The notes: generated by a model from the letters alone, not told the origin. 64,000 nucleotides of DNA from Bacillus sp. RAR_GA_16 (GCF_020165985.1 NZ_JAIUKZ010000018.1:124001-188000); one strand, 5' to 3'; positions 1 through 8,383 are shown, numbered from the stretch's first letter. Program-made: numbers and translations.

Positions 1-466
1 CCTTCGCCTCAAAATCATGAAGACCTAGCTTTGTTAAAATCGTTTTAGCCTGCGTACTAAAGTCCCAAGCTTGCAGACGATCCATTTCTTCTTGTGCCTG
101 TAGGAGCTTATCTTGAAATGCTTCTTTTTCAGGGTGATTCATAACAGATTGAAGCGCCTCTTCATATTTTCGCACCGTATTAAAGAGTGGTACGTCACTA
201 TCAAAAACCGTTTCAAGAATCGTTTTTTCCTCTATGAAAACAGGATCTTGAGGTAAATATTCAACATGGAACTGATTTGCATGATAGAGCTTACCGCTAT
301 CCATCGACTCAAGGTCTGCAAGAATTTTAAGTAAAGATGATTTACCCGTTCCGTTTACCCCGATTAACCCGATTCTCTGCTTCTCTTCGAGTGAAAAAGA
401 TATTCCATCAAATAATGTTTTTTCCCCATATGACTTGGTGATTGATTCAGCCTGTAACAAGCTCAT
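1..466 (-). CDS. yfmR: ABC-F family ATPase, N-terminal part (YfmR-like)
   Basis: Only the first 155 codons lie in the window; the gene runs off the left edge. The product begins MSLLQAESITKSYGEKTLFD and has a Walker A motif GVNGTGKSS at residues 36-44, followed by a region rich in charged residues. There is no membrane segment. ABC-F proteins are soluble twin-ATPase translation factors that act on the ribosome, and the start closely resembles B. subtilis YfmR, which relieves stalled ribosomes. The ATG at 466 follows AAAGGATGAGTATC. The exact subfamily (YfmR rather than YdiF or YkpA) rests on recalled similarity of the N-terminal third only. Confidence 0.75.
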   Translation of the reverse strand, partial: MSLLQAESITKSYGEKTLFDGISFSLEEKQRIGLIGVNGTGKSSLLKILADLESMDSGKLYHANQFHVEYLPQDPVFIEEKTILETVFDSDVPLFNTVRKYEEALQSVMNHPEKEAFQDKLLQAQEEMDRLQAWDFSTQAKTILTKLGLHDFEAK

Positions 467-545
467 GATACTCATCCTTTTCTCTCTTTAGTCTGCCTTC
501 TATTTTAACTGTTTTAGAGAAAGAAGGGAACTAATCTACCGATAA

Positions 546-580
546 ACAAAAAGAAGCTCCATTCAGAGCTTCTTTTTGTT
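546..580 (-). terminator. Rho-independent terminator
   Basis: An AGAAGCTC/GAGCTTCT stem with A and T runs on both sides lies just past the stop of the small 579-695 gene. It could also work in the other direction. Confidence 0.8.
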
Positions 581-695
581 ATGCATTCTTTTTCTGCTGC
601 TTATTTTTCTTATGCTTTTTGTTATTGTTTTGATCAGCTGCTAATTCACTTGCAAATTCTGTTTCATGTTTTTGATTTTGCTTTGGATTTTTCAT
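579..695 (-). CDS. small lysine/asparagine-rich protein, unknown
   Basis: A 38-residue protein starting MKNPKQNQKHETEF and ending in a Lys/Asn/Gln-rich tail. The ATG at 695 sits 5 bases after a perfect AGGAGGTG; an upstream in-frame start at 803 has no such site and would only add low-complexity residues. Composition (no Cys, very hydrophilic, Lys/Gln-rich) is like minor spore proteins of bacilli, but I do not recognise the family. It has its own terminator, so it is probably monocistronic. Confidence 0.6.
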   Translation of the reverse strand: MKNPKQNQKHETEFASELAADQNNNKKHKKNKQQKKNA

Positions 696-779
696 GATTT
701 CACCTCCTTTAATTCTTAAGATTGACGGTTTATTTTTTTCTATACTAATACGGTAAGTGAAATTTACATTTATTTTTTT

Positions 780-809
780 CAAAATAAAAAAGGCTGAATG
801 CATTCAGCC
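780..809 (-). terminator. Rho-independent terminator
   Basis: A perfect 18-base palindrome at 792-809 (GGCTGAATG and its complement) is followed, on the minus strand, by a T-rich tract. It overlaps the stop of the DUF2203 gene. Confidence 0.85.
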
Positions 810-1238
810 CTGCTCCTCTTCTTCCTTCATAATGTTTTCAATTGGCTCTCTCTGACTAAATCCACCTAGATCCGAGTGATAAAAGGAAACCTCGTTTTCA
901 CCTTCTTTCCAGCATAACAGCACTTTTTTCCCGTTAATAATAGCTGGAAAATCAATTAAACCTTCATCGACATTTTTAATTTCGACACCAAGTGCCATAA
1001 TATTATTGATAAACGTTTGAGCTTCTAACTCCATAAACTCCATTCTAGCTTCTTTCTTAAATAAAATATCTTCATCTACTTTTGTTTTGTGGCGGTAAAG
1101 GAGGGTCTTCTTGTGTTGCTCGATCTGATCGTAGTGTTCACTAAATTGGGCTTTCAAACGCTTTAATCCAGCAAGCTCTCTTTTAATCACGGGTAACAAG
1201 CCATTTGCTTCCTCTAAAGTGAAATATTTTTTATCCAT
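804..1238 (-). CDS. DUF2203 family protein
   Basis: 144 residues, soluble and helical. It opens MDKKYFTLEEANGLLPVIK, the typical DUF2203 start (a phenylalanine-threonine-leucine followed by an acidic Glu-Ala-Asn motif and a coiled region), and ends with a compact beta-rich part containing LLCWKEGE and a Gly-Gly-Phe near the end. Function of the family is unknown. The ATG at 1238 follows AGGAGGAAAAAC. Transcribed alone, with a palindromic terminator at the stop. Confidence 0.75.
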   Translation of the reverse strand: MDKKYFTLEEANGLLPVIKRELAGLKRLKAQFSEHYDQIEQHKKTLLYRHKTKVDEDILFKKEARMEFMELEAQTFINNIMALGVEIKNVDEGLIDFPAIINGKKVLLCWKEGENEVSFYHSDLGGFSQREPIENIMKEEEEQG

Positions 1239-1400
1239 GTTTTTCCTCCTGGTTCATCTTTACTAGTTTCTATTTACCCTTCCTTCCATTCTTTACACAT
1301 CATTCGACGAAATTTTACAATAAAAAGAGTACTTCAAACGGTTACAAAATTTCGATATGATAGATAATGAACGGGGAACCATTTAAAAGGAGGAATTTCT

Positions 1401-1721
1401 TTGGCTAAAGTAACCGTACCAGAACACGGAACATTTGAAGTAAAAGAAGGAACGAAGTTAGCACTGGCTCTTGAAGATAACGGGGTACATGTGCTGCACC
1501 GCTGTGGAGGAAATGCTAAATGCACAACCTGCCGCGTTGAAGTGTTTGAGGGAGAATTTGGTGAACTAACTGAAATTGAAGAGGAAGCGTTTAAGAAAAA
1601 AGGCGTAGAGGAAAAACTTCGTCTGTCTTGCCAGGTTCGCGTTAACGGCAACTGCGAAGTAAAACCTGCAATGACTGTCGAAAGCTCTGGCCTTGATGCT
1701 GGACCAAGACCGGCTGAATAA
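1401..1721 (+). CDS. [2Fe-2S] ferredoxin
   Basis: 106-residue plant-type ferredoxin. The cluster ligands are Cys35, Cys41, Cys44 and Cys77 in the CX5CX2CXnC pattern (CGGNAKCTTC motif). It would carry single electrons in the cytoplasm; the partner enzyme is not apparent nearby. The start is TTG, supported by AAAAGGAGG 8 bases upstream. The C-terminal tail is short and rich in Pro/Ala. Followed at once by a strong terminator, so it is monocistronic. Confidence 0.88.
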   Translation: MAKVTVPEHGTFEVKEGTKLALALEDNGVHVLHRCGGNAKCTTCRVEVFEGEFGELTEIEEEAFKKKGVEEKLRLSCQVRVNGNCEVKPAMTVESSGLDAGPRPAE

Positions 1722-1730
1722 GCGAAAACT

Positions 1731-1760
1731 AAGACGAGCTCACGTAGCTCGTCTTTTTTA
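1731..1760 (+). terminator. Rho-independent terminator of the ferredoxin gene
   Basis: AAGACGAGCT/AGCTCGTCTT stem with a 5-base loop followed by T6. Confidence 0.9.
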
Positions 1761-1867
1761 CATACCATCGTCAATGAATTTTCTTGAAGATTAATTTTCA
1801 ATCTTGTTGCCCTTAACCCACTGTGATATATTATCCTAGGTATTCAGGAACAGATCGGAGTGATAAT

Positions 1868-2702
1868 TTGAATAACACAGGAAAAGAAATTACATTAATT
1901 ATCATTGGAATCGCTATTCTTTGCGCTTGGGGTAAACTGGTTTGCGATTCCAAATGAATTAGGTGAAGGCGGCGTAACTGGGATTTCCATGACGCTATAT
2001 TATATTCTTAATTGGTCACCGGGTATTACGAACTTTGTCATGAACGCTGTGCTTTTGGCGATAGGTTACAAAGTACTAAACAAGCGAGTAACATGGTACA
2101 CAATGCTCGCGATTTTCTTTAGCTCATTATTTATTCAACTTACTGAAGGAATGGGCGAACCACTCGACATCATGCTTGGTACGGTCTTTGCTGGAGTTTT
2201 TATCGGGATTGGTCTAGGACTTGTCCTCCGATCAGGCGGTACTACGGGTGGGTCTACGATAGTAGCAAGAATGCTCAACCAACATTTTGGTTGGAGTGTG
2301 AGTACATCCATGTTTGTATTTGATATTCTTGTCGTTCTCGGTTCTTCTGTTGTTATTGGGATCGAGAATACGATGTATACTGGGATCTCCATTTACATTA
2401 GCACGAAAATATTGGACTATTTAATTGATGGATTTGATACACGAAAAGCCGTGACGATTATTTCAAAAAGCACGGTGGCAATCGCAGAAAAAGTAAGCGC
2501 AGAAATGGACCGGGGCGTAACGGTCATTAACGCACGCGGTCATTATTCCAACGAATCAAAGGATATTCTATATGTCGTCATTAACAAGCAGGAGCTCTTC
2601 CTTCTCAAAAAAATGATTCAGCAAGTGGATGATAAAGCTTTTGTTGTGGTTCACGATGTGCGAGATGTTTTTGGAGAAGGTTTTACATTTCCAAAAACAT
2701 AA
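1868..2702 (+). CDS. YitT family membrane protein, apparent frameshift near codon 16
   Basis: Multi-pass inner membrane protein with a YitT (DUF161) domain and a C-terminal cytoplasmic DUF2179 domain (RKAVTIISKS to the end). Substrate unknown. The downstream frame reads FALGVNWFAIPNELGEGG, a canonical YitT start, but its first possible initiator, TTG at 1905, has no ribosome site. A TTG at 1868 has GGAGTG 6 bases upstream and encodes NNTGKEITLIIIGIAI, the missing first helix, in another frame. Removing one base within ATTCTTTGCG (about 1916-1924) joins the two frames exactly. The gene is therefore either a recent frameshift mutant or carries a sequencing error; if translated from 1905 it would lack half of helix 1. 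Confidence 0.8.
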
Positions 2703-2704
2703 TG

Positions 2705-2742
2705 AACAATCCCCCGGTGAAGCCCACCGGGGGATTGTTTTC
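2705..2742. terminator. bidirectional terminator
   Basis: AACAATCCCCCGGTG stem with its complement, ending in a T run; lies between the convergent yitT-like and dfrA genes. Confidence 0.9.
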
Positions 2743-2743
2743 G

Positions 2744-3226
2744 TTAGGTACGATCGTATACTACAAAATCAAAATCATGCTTATTTCGCTCATCGCTTTC
2801 ATGTTTTTCTCGTGAAGTTACTTTCCATTCGTCTTTAGAGAAAGCAGGAAAATACGTATCCCCTTTAAAAGTTTCATGAATTTCAGTAATGTATAAACGA
2901 TCCGCATGCGGCAAAATTTGCCGATAAATTTCCGCTCCACCGATCACGAACCACTCTTTTTCCTCACGCTTTGTAAGATCGAGAAAGGCTTCGATTGAAT
3001 GGAGAACCGTAACCCCTTCGTATTCAAGATTTTTTCTCGTGATAAGAAAGTTTTCACGTCCAGGTAATGCTTTTCCAATCGACTCAAACGTTTTTCTTCC
3101 CATCACAATCGACTTCCCCGTCGTCATTCGCTTAAAGTAAGCAAGATCAGCTGGTAAGTGCCATGGAAGATCATTGTCTTTCCCAATTAACTGGTTTTCA
3201 TCCATCGCCAGAAGAAATGAAATCAT
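2744..3226 (-). CDS. dfrA: dihydrofolate reductase
   Basis: 160 residues, the normal size of bacterial DHFR. It reduces dihydrofolate to tetrahydrofolate with [30 protein letters not shown] at the N-terminus is diagnostic, with the catalytic acid Asp27, the GRKTFES cofactor loop and the VIGGAEIY motif. The ATG at 3226 overlaps the thyA stop by four bases (ATGA), so translation is coupled. Thymidylate synthase makes dihydrofolate and this enzyme recycles it, as in the thyB-dfrA pair of B. subtilis. Confidence 0.96.
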   Translation of the reverse strand: MISFLLAMDENQLIGKDNDLPWHLPADLAYFKRMTTGKSIVMGRKTFESIGKALPGRENFLITRKNLEYEGVTVLHSIEAFLDLTKREEKEWFVIGGAEIYRQILPHADRLYITEIHETFKGDTYFPAFSKDEWKVTSREKHESDERNKHDFDFVVYDRT

Positions 3227-4017
3227 ACAGATACCTCCCCTTTAATATGAGGATGAGGTTCATAATCCGTTAATTCAAAATCATCAAATGAAAAATCAAA
3301 GATTGATTTTACTTCTGGATTTATTTTCATTTTAGGAAGTGATCTTGGTTCACGTGTAAGCTGAAGCTGAACCTGTTCAATGTGATTATTATAAATATGC
3401 GCATCACCTAGCGTATGGATAAATTCACCTGGCTCTAAGTCACACACCTGTGCCATCATCATCGTTAATAGTGCATAAGAAGCAATGTTAAATGGTACAC
3501 CAAGAAACACATCAGCAGATCGCTGGTAAAGCTGACAAGAAAGTTTTCCATTTGCTACGTAAAACTGAAAAAGACAGTGACATGGAGGCAAAGCCATATC
3601 GTCAACTTCAGAAGGATTCCATGCTGTTACGATCATCCTTCTTGAATTCGGGTTTGTTTTGATTTGTTCAACCACTTTCGCAATTTGATCGACTGTCGAT
3701 CCGTCTGCGCCAGTCCATGAACGCCATTGATGACCGTAAACAGGACCAAGCTCCCCGTTTTCATCAGCCCATTCATTCCAAATACGCACGCCGTTATCTT
3801 GAAGATACTTTACGTTTGTATCCCCTTTTAAAAACCAAAGTAGCTCATGAATAATGGATCTTAGATGAAGTTTTTTTGTTGTTAATGCAGGAAAACCCTC
3901 CTGCAAATCAAAGCGCATTTGGTGACCAAACACACTCATTGTACCTGTACCTGTTCGATCAGATTTCTTAGTTCCGTTATGTAAAATTTCCTCGCATAGC
4001 TGCAGATAAGTCTTCAT
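3223..4017 (-). CDS. thyA: thymidylate synthase (ThyA type)
   Basis: 264 residues, exactly the length of the short ThyA/ThyB form. It methylates dUMP to dTMP using methylenetetrahydrofolate. The catalytic Cys146 is in [12 protein letters not shown]; the RTGTGT phosphate-binding loop is at 21-26, and the folate-binding [13 protein letters not shown] lies near the end. The ATG at 4017 follows AAGGAGGAGTATC. First gene of the thyA-dfrA operon. Confidence 0.97.
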   Translation of the reverse strand: MKTYLQLCEEILHNGTKKSDRTGTGTMSVFGHQMRFDLQEGFPALTTKKLHLRSIIHELLWFLKGDTNVKYLQDNGVRIWNEWADENGELGPVYGHQWRSWTGADGSTVDQIAKVVEQIKTNPNSRRMIVTAWNPSEVDDMALPPCHCLFQFYVANGKLSCQLYQRSADVFLGVPFNIASYALLTMMMAQVCDLEPGEFIHTLGDAHIYNNHIEQVQLQLTREPRSLPKMKINPEVKSIFDFSFDDFELTDYEPHPHIKGEVSV

Positions 4018-4109
4018 GATACTCCTCCTTCAATTCTCTACTGACCATTGTAACATGAAGAAAGTAGAGAAGTAACTTTGGAATCGCTTGTAAAAAACAA
4101 CCAAAAGGA

Positions 4110-4136
4110 ACCTTTTCCATGGGCACACATACTTTA
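4110..4136 (+). promoter_or_regulatory. candidate SigK promoter for the Hsp20 gene
   Basis: AC at 4110-4111, 16 bases, then CATACTTTA at 4128-4136, fitting the SigK consensus AC-N16-CATANNNTA. The predicted start of transcription near 4143 leaves a short leader to the ATG at 4168. Confidence 0.5.
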
Positions 4137-4167
4137 TATCAGAAATGTTGGAAAGGATGAATGTTAA

Positions 4168-4611
4168 ATGGGTAAAGGCGATAAATTGCCTAAACTGTTT
4201 CAAGACCCTGCTATCCAAAATTGGATGAACACGTTTGATGATTTTTTTAAAGAGCCGTTTGCCAATCTGCTCCCTGCTCAGTCGTTTCGCGTTGATCTTT
4301 ATGAAACCGACGCTGCTTTTATCGTTGAGGCAGAGCTACCTGGCATTGCAAAAGAACAAATTAAAGTTGAACCGCTTGGAGATGGACTGCGCATTTCAAT
4401 CGAGTCGAAAGAATATCAAGAGACACGAAACGATAAGCAAAAATATTATAAACAAGAACGTTCCTATGCAAGTACGAGTCGCACGATCAAACTTCCGTAT
4501 CACTTCTCAATGAAAGATGTGAAGGGAAAATATGAAAACGGTATTCTCTCAATTAAGATTCCAAAAGCGAATCGCATACGAAACGATGCTAACTATATCG
4601 ACATCGATTAA
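4168..4611 (+). CDS. Hsp20/alpha-crystallin family protein, CotP-like
   Basis: 147 residues with an alpha-crystallin domain at about 45-135 (RVDLYETDAAFIVEAELPG, then the ENGILSIKIPK strand ending near the C-terminus). Small heat shock proteins hold unfolded proteins, and in bacilli two members, CotM and CotP, are spore coat proteins. The SigK-like promoter upstream favours a coat role here. ATG at 4168 after GGAAAGGATG. No downstream partner. Confidence 0.85.
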   Translation: MGKGDKLPKLFQDPAIQNWMNTFDDFFKEPFANLLPAQSFRVDLYETDAAFIVEAELPGIAKEQIKVEPLGDGLRISIESKEYQETRNDKQKYYKQERSYASTSRTIKLPYHFSMKDVKGKYENGILSIKIPKANRIRNDANYIDID

Positions 4612-4612
4612 A

Positions 4613-4643
4613 AAAAGCGCAGGGCTCATACCCTGCGCTTTAC
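4613..4643. terminator. bidirectional terminator
   Basis: AAAGCGCAGGG/CCCTGCGCTTT stem between the convergent hsp20 and thioredoxin reductase genes. Confidence 0.9.
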
Positions 4644-4645
4644 AT

Positions 4646-5587
4646 TTACATACTCCAATCGATAAAGGCGTTTCCTTCTAAGAACCTCTCACAATCCATG
4701 GCAGCCATACACCCTGTTCCTGCCGCTGTAATGGCTTGTCGATAAGTGAAGTCCTGAACATCACCGCAGGCAAATACGCCCGGGATATTTGTTCGAGTGG
4801 TTCCAGGTTCGACTTGGATGTAGCCCTTATCGTCCATATTTAGTTTTCCATGAAGAAAATCTGTGTTAGGACGGTGGCCAATCGCAACGAAAATACCATC
4901 AGTTTTCACAATTTCTTCTTCACCAGAGTCACTATCTTTCACTTTAATCCCGCTTACCTTATTGTTTTCGGCCACAACCTCAATTGGTGAAGCATTGAGT
5001 TTCCAGCTAATTTTTTCATTCGTGCGCGCACGCTCCTGCATGATCTTAGATGCTCTTAATTCTTTTCTTCGATGAAGCACGGTGACTTCTGATGCGAATT
5101 TCGTTAAGAAAGTTGCTTCTTCCATTGCTGAGTCTCCTCCACCAATGACGACAATCTTCTTATTACGGAAGAAAAAGCCATCACACGTAGCGCAAGTACT
5201 TACACCTCTGCCCATATTCTCCGATTCGCCAGGAATACCGAGAAGCTTCGCTGAAGCGCCTGTTGAGATAAGAACAGATTCTGCCATTATGTCGCCAAGC
5301 GTATCTGTTGTTAGTTTAAAAGGACGTTCACTGAAATCAATGTCCTTCACCCATCCTCGTTCAATCGTAGCACCAAAACGGAGCGCCTGCTTTTTCATAT
5401 TTTCCATCAATTCAGGACCAAGTACCCCATCTGGAAACCCTGGAAAATTCTCTACATCAGTTGTTAACGTAAGCTGACCACCAGGTTCCGGTCCTTCTAT
5501 GACGAGCGGCTCCATATTGGCTCTCGCAAGGTAAATGGCTGCTGTTAAACCTGCTGGTCCTGTTCCTACAATAACTGCTTTATGCAT
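4646..5587 (-). CDS. thioredoxin-disulfide reductase
   Basis: 313 residues. FAD-binding GTGPAG at 8-13, redox pair Cys132/Cys135 in CATC, NADPH-binding GGGDSA at 149-154 and the late GVFACGDVQD FAD motif. It transfers electrons from NADPH to thioredoxin. The FAD-side sequence GPEPGGQLTLTTDVENFPG is closer to the form seen outside the main Bacillus TrxB (which has a GGQMANT-type stretch), so this may be a second, laterally acquired copy; the usual hprK-lgt-trxB neighbourhood is absent. ATG at 5587 after GAGGAGGGTCACG. Confidence 0.92.
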   Translation of the reverse strand: MHKAVIVGTGPAGLTAAIYLARANMEPLVIEGPEPGGQLTLTTDVENFPGFPDGVLGPELMENMKKQALRFGATIERGWVKDIDFSERPFKLTTDTLGDIMAESVLISTGASAKLLGIPGESENMGRGVSTCATCDGFFFRNKKIVVIGGGDSAMEEATFLTKFASEVTVLHRRKELRASKIMQERARTNEKISWKLNASPIEVVAENNKVSGIKVKDSDSGEEEIVKTDGIFVAIGHRPNTDFLHGKLNMDDKGYIQVEPGTTRTNIPGVFACGDVQDFTYRQAITAAGTGCMAAMDCERFLEGNAFIDWSM

Positions 5588-5778
5588 CGTGACCCTCCTC
5601 TATCAACTTCATTATGTTATTTTTCCTAATTATAAAGAAATAAACCCTTCTCTTACAAATTATATGGTTCATCGTCAATATGTTTCTTGGACCATGCAAA
5701 TGGTTGTCCATTTTCCTCCCTTCTTGGTAGAATGGAAACAGTTATGAATTTGTTAGGAAAACTTGAGGTGAATAGAAA

Positions 5779-6015
5779 ATGAATCCAATTGTAGAATTTT
5801 GCATGAGCAATCTTTCAAGCGGTTCACATAAAGCAATGGAAGCTCTAGAAAAAGATACGGACCTAGACGTCCTTGAATATTCCTGTCTTGGCCATTGCAC
5901 GCTATGTAGCCAAGAAATGTACTGCCTTGTTAATGGTGAACGCGTAACAGGCGAAACACCAGATGAACTTGTTGATAACGTCTACCAGTTCATTGAAGAA
6001 AATCCGATGTTTTAA
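5779..6015 (+). CDS. yuzB: YuzB family protein (DUF1450)
   Basis: 78 residues, MNPIVEFCMSNLSSGS, ending FIEENPMF exactly as in B. subtilis YuzB. Four cysteines (Cys8, Cys36, Cys40 and Cys43 in SCLGHCTLC) suggest a thioredoxin-like or metal-binding fold; function unknown. ATG after TTGAGGTGAATAGAAA. Confidence 0.9.
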   Translation: MNPIVEFCMSNLSSGSHKAMEALEKDTDLDVLEYSCLGHCTLCSQEMYCLVNGERVTGETPDELVDNVYQFIEENPMF

Positions 6016-6064
6016 TGAGATTCGGACATACTAACAGGTGAATCCATGTAGAGGAGGCACTTGT

Positions 6065-6184
6065 ATGAAAAAACGTAATGCTTATGACCCTAAAACGGGG
6101 ATGCAAGGCGAAAAAGAAGGCGAAGACGCCCTTCTGATGAATAAAAAAAGAGGCCCGCAAAATGCGCGCCCTAAAAAGAAGTAA
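6065..6184 (+). CDS. small basic protein, unknown
   Basis: 39 residues, MKKRNAYDPKTGMQGEKEG, with a Lys/Arg/Pro-rich end. GAGGAGG lies 6 bases before the ATG and a terminator follows the stop directly, which makes a real gene likely despite its size. It starts 49 bases after yuzB with no terminator between, so the two are probably co-transcribed. Hydrophilic and cysteine-free; spore-type small protein is a guess only. Confidence 0.65.
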   Translation: MKKRNAYDPKTGMQGEKEGEDALLMNKKRGPQNARPKKK

Positions 6185-6185
6185 T

Positions 6186-6210
6186 AAGCCGCTCCCAGCG
6201 GCTTTTTCTT
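6186..6210 (+). terminator. Rho-independent terminator
   Basis: AAGCCGCT/AGCGGCTT stem with a CCC loop and T5 after the 39-residue gene. Confidence 0.88.
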
Positions 6211-6436
6211 ATGCGATTCGAAATCGAAACGTGAACCAATAGTCATCCTTTAATGTGACACCTGTTGCAATTATATGCTGCTCACCATCATCATCAAGGG
6301 TAATCCAACTATTGTGTTCATCTCGGTACACAGGATAAAAATTCCCCTCTTTAAATAACTTCCGCTGAAACGGGCTTTCTGAACCGACAAGCGGCTCTTC
6401 TTCAAAAACATCTCTAATGCATTGGACAAGTTCCAT
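6209..6436 (-). CDS. conserved-looking hypothetical protein
   Basis: 75 residues starting MELVQCIRDVFEEEPLVG; hydrophilic N-terminal half and a beta-rich C-terminal half with several Trp/Phe (DDYWFTFRFRIA at the very end). No signal peptide. AAGGAGGATTACAGCTTAG precedes the ATG at 6436, so translation is credible. Family not recognised. Its last codons run into the hairpin that terminates the convergent gene. Confidence 0.6.
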   Translation of the reverse strand: MELVQCIRDVFEEEPLVGSESPFQRKLFKEGNFYPVYRDEHNSWITLDDDGEQHIIATGVTLKDDYWFTFRFRIA

Positions 6437-6488
6437 CTAAGCTGTAATCCTCCTTACTATCCAACCAAAAACACCCCGCGCACCTCTC

Positions 6489-7130
6489 TTATGAGAGCCA
6501 CTTAGGCGGAGTGTTTTTATCCCAATAAATTTTACCTACTTCATAATGTTCTTCAAAATTATCATTTGCTGCATGGTAATGAAAGTTGAACCAGTAGCCA
6601 TCCTGAGGTGGATGATCTCTTCTAACATGAAAGCGAAGTAGATCTTCACCATTCTGTTGGTTATAAACATGAAGAATACGTTCACCGTACCCACCAGACG
6701 GAGACTCAGTTAAACGAAGTGACCGAATCTCATCTGGATCCAAATCTGCAACAGATGCAGCAATGACTTCAGTTACTTTCGGGACAATTGACTCTGTATA
6801 CTGGTGACCAACTCGAGTTGAGATAATATCTCCAAACTTTGATAATCCCTGTTCTTCCGACTGACTGCTTGCATAAGTAACAAAATGATCAACTAAATCA
6901 GCAGAAGGGATTTGTGCTGCAATCTCAGGCCAGCCTGTTGTATTCTCCGAAGGATCCGAGACTTCGACTGGCTCGTCCAACGGATCTAGAAGAAGATGAC
7001 TTTCCTCCTGATACGTTTCAGAAGGCTCCGTTTTTTCGTCTGCTAGATAACCAGTAGGAATGACCGTTCCTAACGTCATAACAGCGACAAATGCTACAAA
7101 TAACTTTCTCATCCAAAGAGGAAATTTCAT
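6489..7130 (-). CDS. ypjP: YpjP-like secreted or anchored protein
   Basis: 213 residues from the ATG at 7130 (MKFPLWMRKLFVAF), chosen over the upstream ATG at 7217 because CAGGTG sits 6 bases before it and the protein then starts with a hydrophobic export signal. The C-terminal half carries the YpjP signature: SGGYGERILHVY, LLRFHVRRDHPPQDGYWFNF and IYWDKNTPP. Function unknown. In B. subtilis ypjP is close to thyB and dfrA, matching the setting here. Confidence 0.85.
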   Translation of the reverse strand: MKFPLWMRKLFVAFVAVMTLGTVIPTGYLADEKTEPSETYQEESHLLLDPLDEPVEVSDPSENTTGWPEIAAQIPSADLVDHFVTYASSQSEEQGLSKFGDIISTRVGHQYTESIVPKVTEVIAASVADLDPDEIRSLRLTESPSGGYGERILHVYNQQNGEDLLRFHVRRDHPPQDGYWFNFHYHAANDNFEEHYEVGKIYWDKNTPPKWLS

Positions 7131-7261
7131 TAGTGCACCTGACTTTCGAAGATCAATAGTTAGTTTTATTTTCGCACGATCTCTTAAAAAAAGCCAGATG
7201 TTTCCGCTATTTTTCACAATCTAATCACCAAAAAGAGCGCTTCGTGTAAGCGCTCTACGAT

Positions 7262-7582
7262 TTAGCATGTAAACATGTCAATTCTATTTAAGCTAATTCC
7301 TGTATATACCCATCTTCTACCTGTCCACCTGAATCCAGATACGGAGGTACGCCCAACAAATACCGGCCAGAACCAAAATGAGTTGCCACCACGCATCCAA
7401 ATATACGTGAATCGGTACATGCATCTTCTAATTGATCCAGGATCAACGGCAAATGCCTGTGCTGACTGTGGTCTCGGAGGCGGCGATGCAGGTGGGCTCG
7501 ATGTCGGGGCTACAGGCTGCTGTCGATACGCGTCTGTGCTGTCATAGTGATAGGCAATATGCTCATGTTCTTCGTAAACCAT
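7262..7582 (-). CDS. small Pro-rich then Trp/Phe-rich protein (transporter-like orphan)
   Basis: 106 residues. Residues 20-45 are Pro/Ser/Ala-rich; the second half (RRCMYRFTYIWMRGGNSFWF, then WRWVYTG-like aromatic motifs and SLNRIDMFTC) resembles a family of small orphan proteins in bacilli. Function unknown. Two ATGs are possible: at 7582, 9 bases after GAGAGGGG, preferred, or at 7591, directly abutting that site. An overlapping plus-strand frame lacks a ribosome site. Confidence 0.6.
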   Translation of the reverse strand: MVYEEHEHIAYHYDSTDAYRQQPVAPTSSPPASPPPRPQSAQAFAVDPGSIRRCMYRFTYIWMRGGNSFWFWPVFVGRTSVSGFRWTGRRWVYTGISLNRIDMFTC

Positions 7583-7654
7583 TCGGTCCATCCCCTCTCT
7601 CTTATACAGCAATGTATGCGGTATATGGGTGAGACGTACCGAATTAAAACCAAC

Positions 7655-7682
7655 AAAAAAAGCACCTCTCCTGAGTATGCTT
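7655..7682 (-). terminator. terminator of the tRNA operon
   Basis: Imperfect AGCA..CTC/GAG..TGCT stem followed by T7 on the minus strand, just past the last tRNA gene. Confidence 0.7.
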
Positions 7683-7707
7683 GATACAAATTGATTTAAA
7701 ATGAATC

Positions 7708-7782
7708 TGGTGACCCGTACGGGATTCGAACCCGTGTTACCGCCGTGAAAGGGCGGTGTCTTAACCGCTTGACCAACGGGCC
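7708..7782 (-). tRNA. tRNA-Glu (TTC)
   Basis: 75-base cloverleaf with encoded CCA; anticodon loop CTTTCAC gives TTC. Last gene of the nine-gene operon. Confidence 0.95.
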
Positions 7783-7787
7783 AAATT

Positions 7788-7861
7788 TGGAGCGGGTGAT
7801 GGGGATCGAACCCACGACATCAGCTTGGAAGGCTGAGGTTTTACCACTAAACTACACCCGC
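7788..7861 (-). tRNA. tRNA-Gly (TCC)
   Basis: 74 bases including CCA, acceptor stem GCGGGTG, anticodon loop CTTCCAA. Confidence 0.95.
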
Positions 7862-7866
7862 AAAGA

Positions 7867-7959
7867 TGGAGGAGGAAGAGGGATTCGAACCCCCGCGGGC
7901 GACTAAGCCCCTGTCGGTTTTCAAGACCGATCCCTTCAGCCAGACTTGGGTATTCCTCC
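7867..7959 (-). tRNA. tRNA-Ser (TGA)
   Basis: 93 bases with the long variable arm of class II tRNAs; anticodon loop CTTGAAA; CCA encoded. Confidence 0.95.
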
Positions 7960-7969
7960 GATATGAAAA

Positions 7970-8045
7970 TGGTGGAGCCTAGCGGGATCGAACCGCTGAC
8001 CTCCTGCGTGCAAGGCAGGCGCTCTCCCAGCTGAGCTAAGGCCCC
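7970..8045 (-). tRNA. tRNA-Ala (TGC)
   Basis: 76 bases, acceptor GGGGCCT, anticodon TGC in TTGCACG, CCA encoded. Confidence 0.95.
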
Positions 8046-8051
8046 GAAATA

Positions 8052-8128
<77 letters not shown>

Positions 8129-8136
8129 GTGAGTCC

Positions 8137-8211
8137 TGGAGCGAAAGACGGGATTCGAACCCGCGACCCCCACCTTGGCAAGGTGATGTTCTACCACTGA
8201 ACTACTTTCGC
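8137..8211 (-). tRNA. tRNA-Gly (GCC)
   Basis: 75 bases, acceptor GCGAAAG, anticodon GCC, CCA encoded. Second glycine tRNA of the operon. Confidence 0.95.
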
Positions 8212-8217
8212 AAAATA

Positions 8218-8302
8218 TGGTGCGGGTGAAGGGACTTGAACCCCCACGTCGTAAGACACTAGATCCTAAGTCTAGCGCGTCTGCCAATTCCGCCACACCC
8301 GC
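8218..8302 (-). tRNA. tRNA-Leu (TAG)
   Basis: 85 bases, class II with a long variable arm; anticodon loop CTTAGGA; CCA encoded. Confidence 0.95.
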
Positions 8303-8307
8303 ATGTG

Positions 8308-8383
<76 letters not shown>

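Noticed and set aside
1334-1801. 155-codon frame opposite the ferredoxin gene
   Set aside because: It is antisense to a gene with clear cluster cysteines, has no ribosome site, and its peptide is Ser/Thr/Pro-rich as expected of a shadow.
7275-7632. Plus-strand frames opposite the 106-residue gene
   Set aside because: No ribosome site and no family likeness; the minus-strand frame carries the aromatic family motifs.
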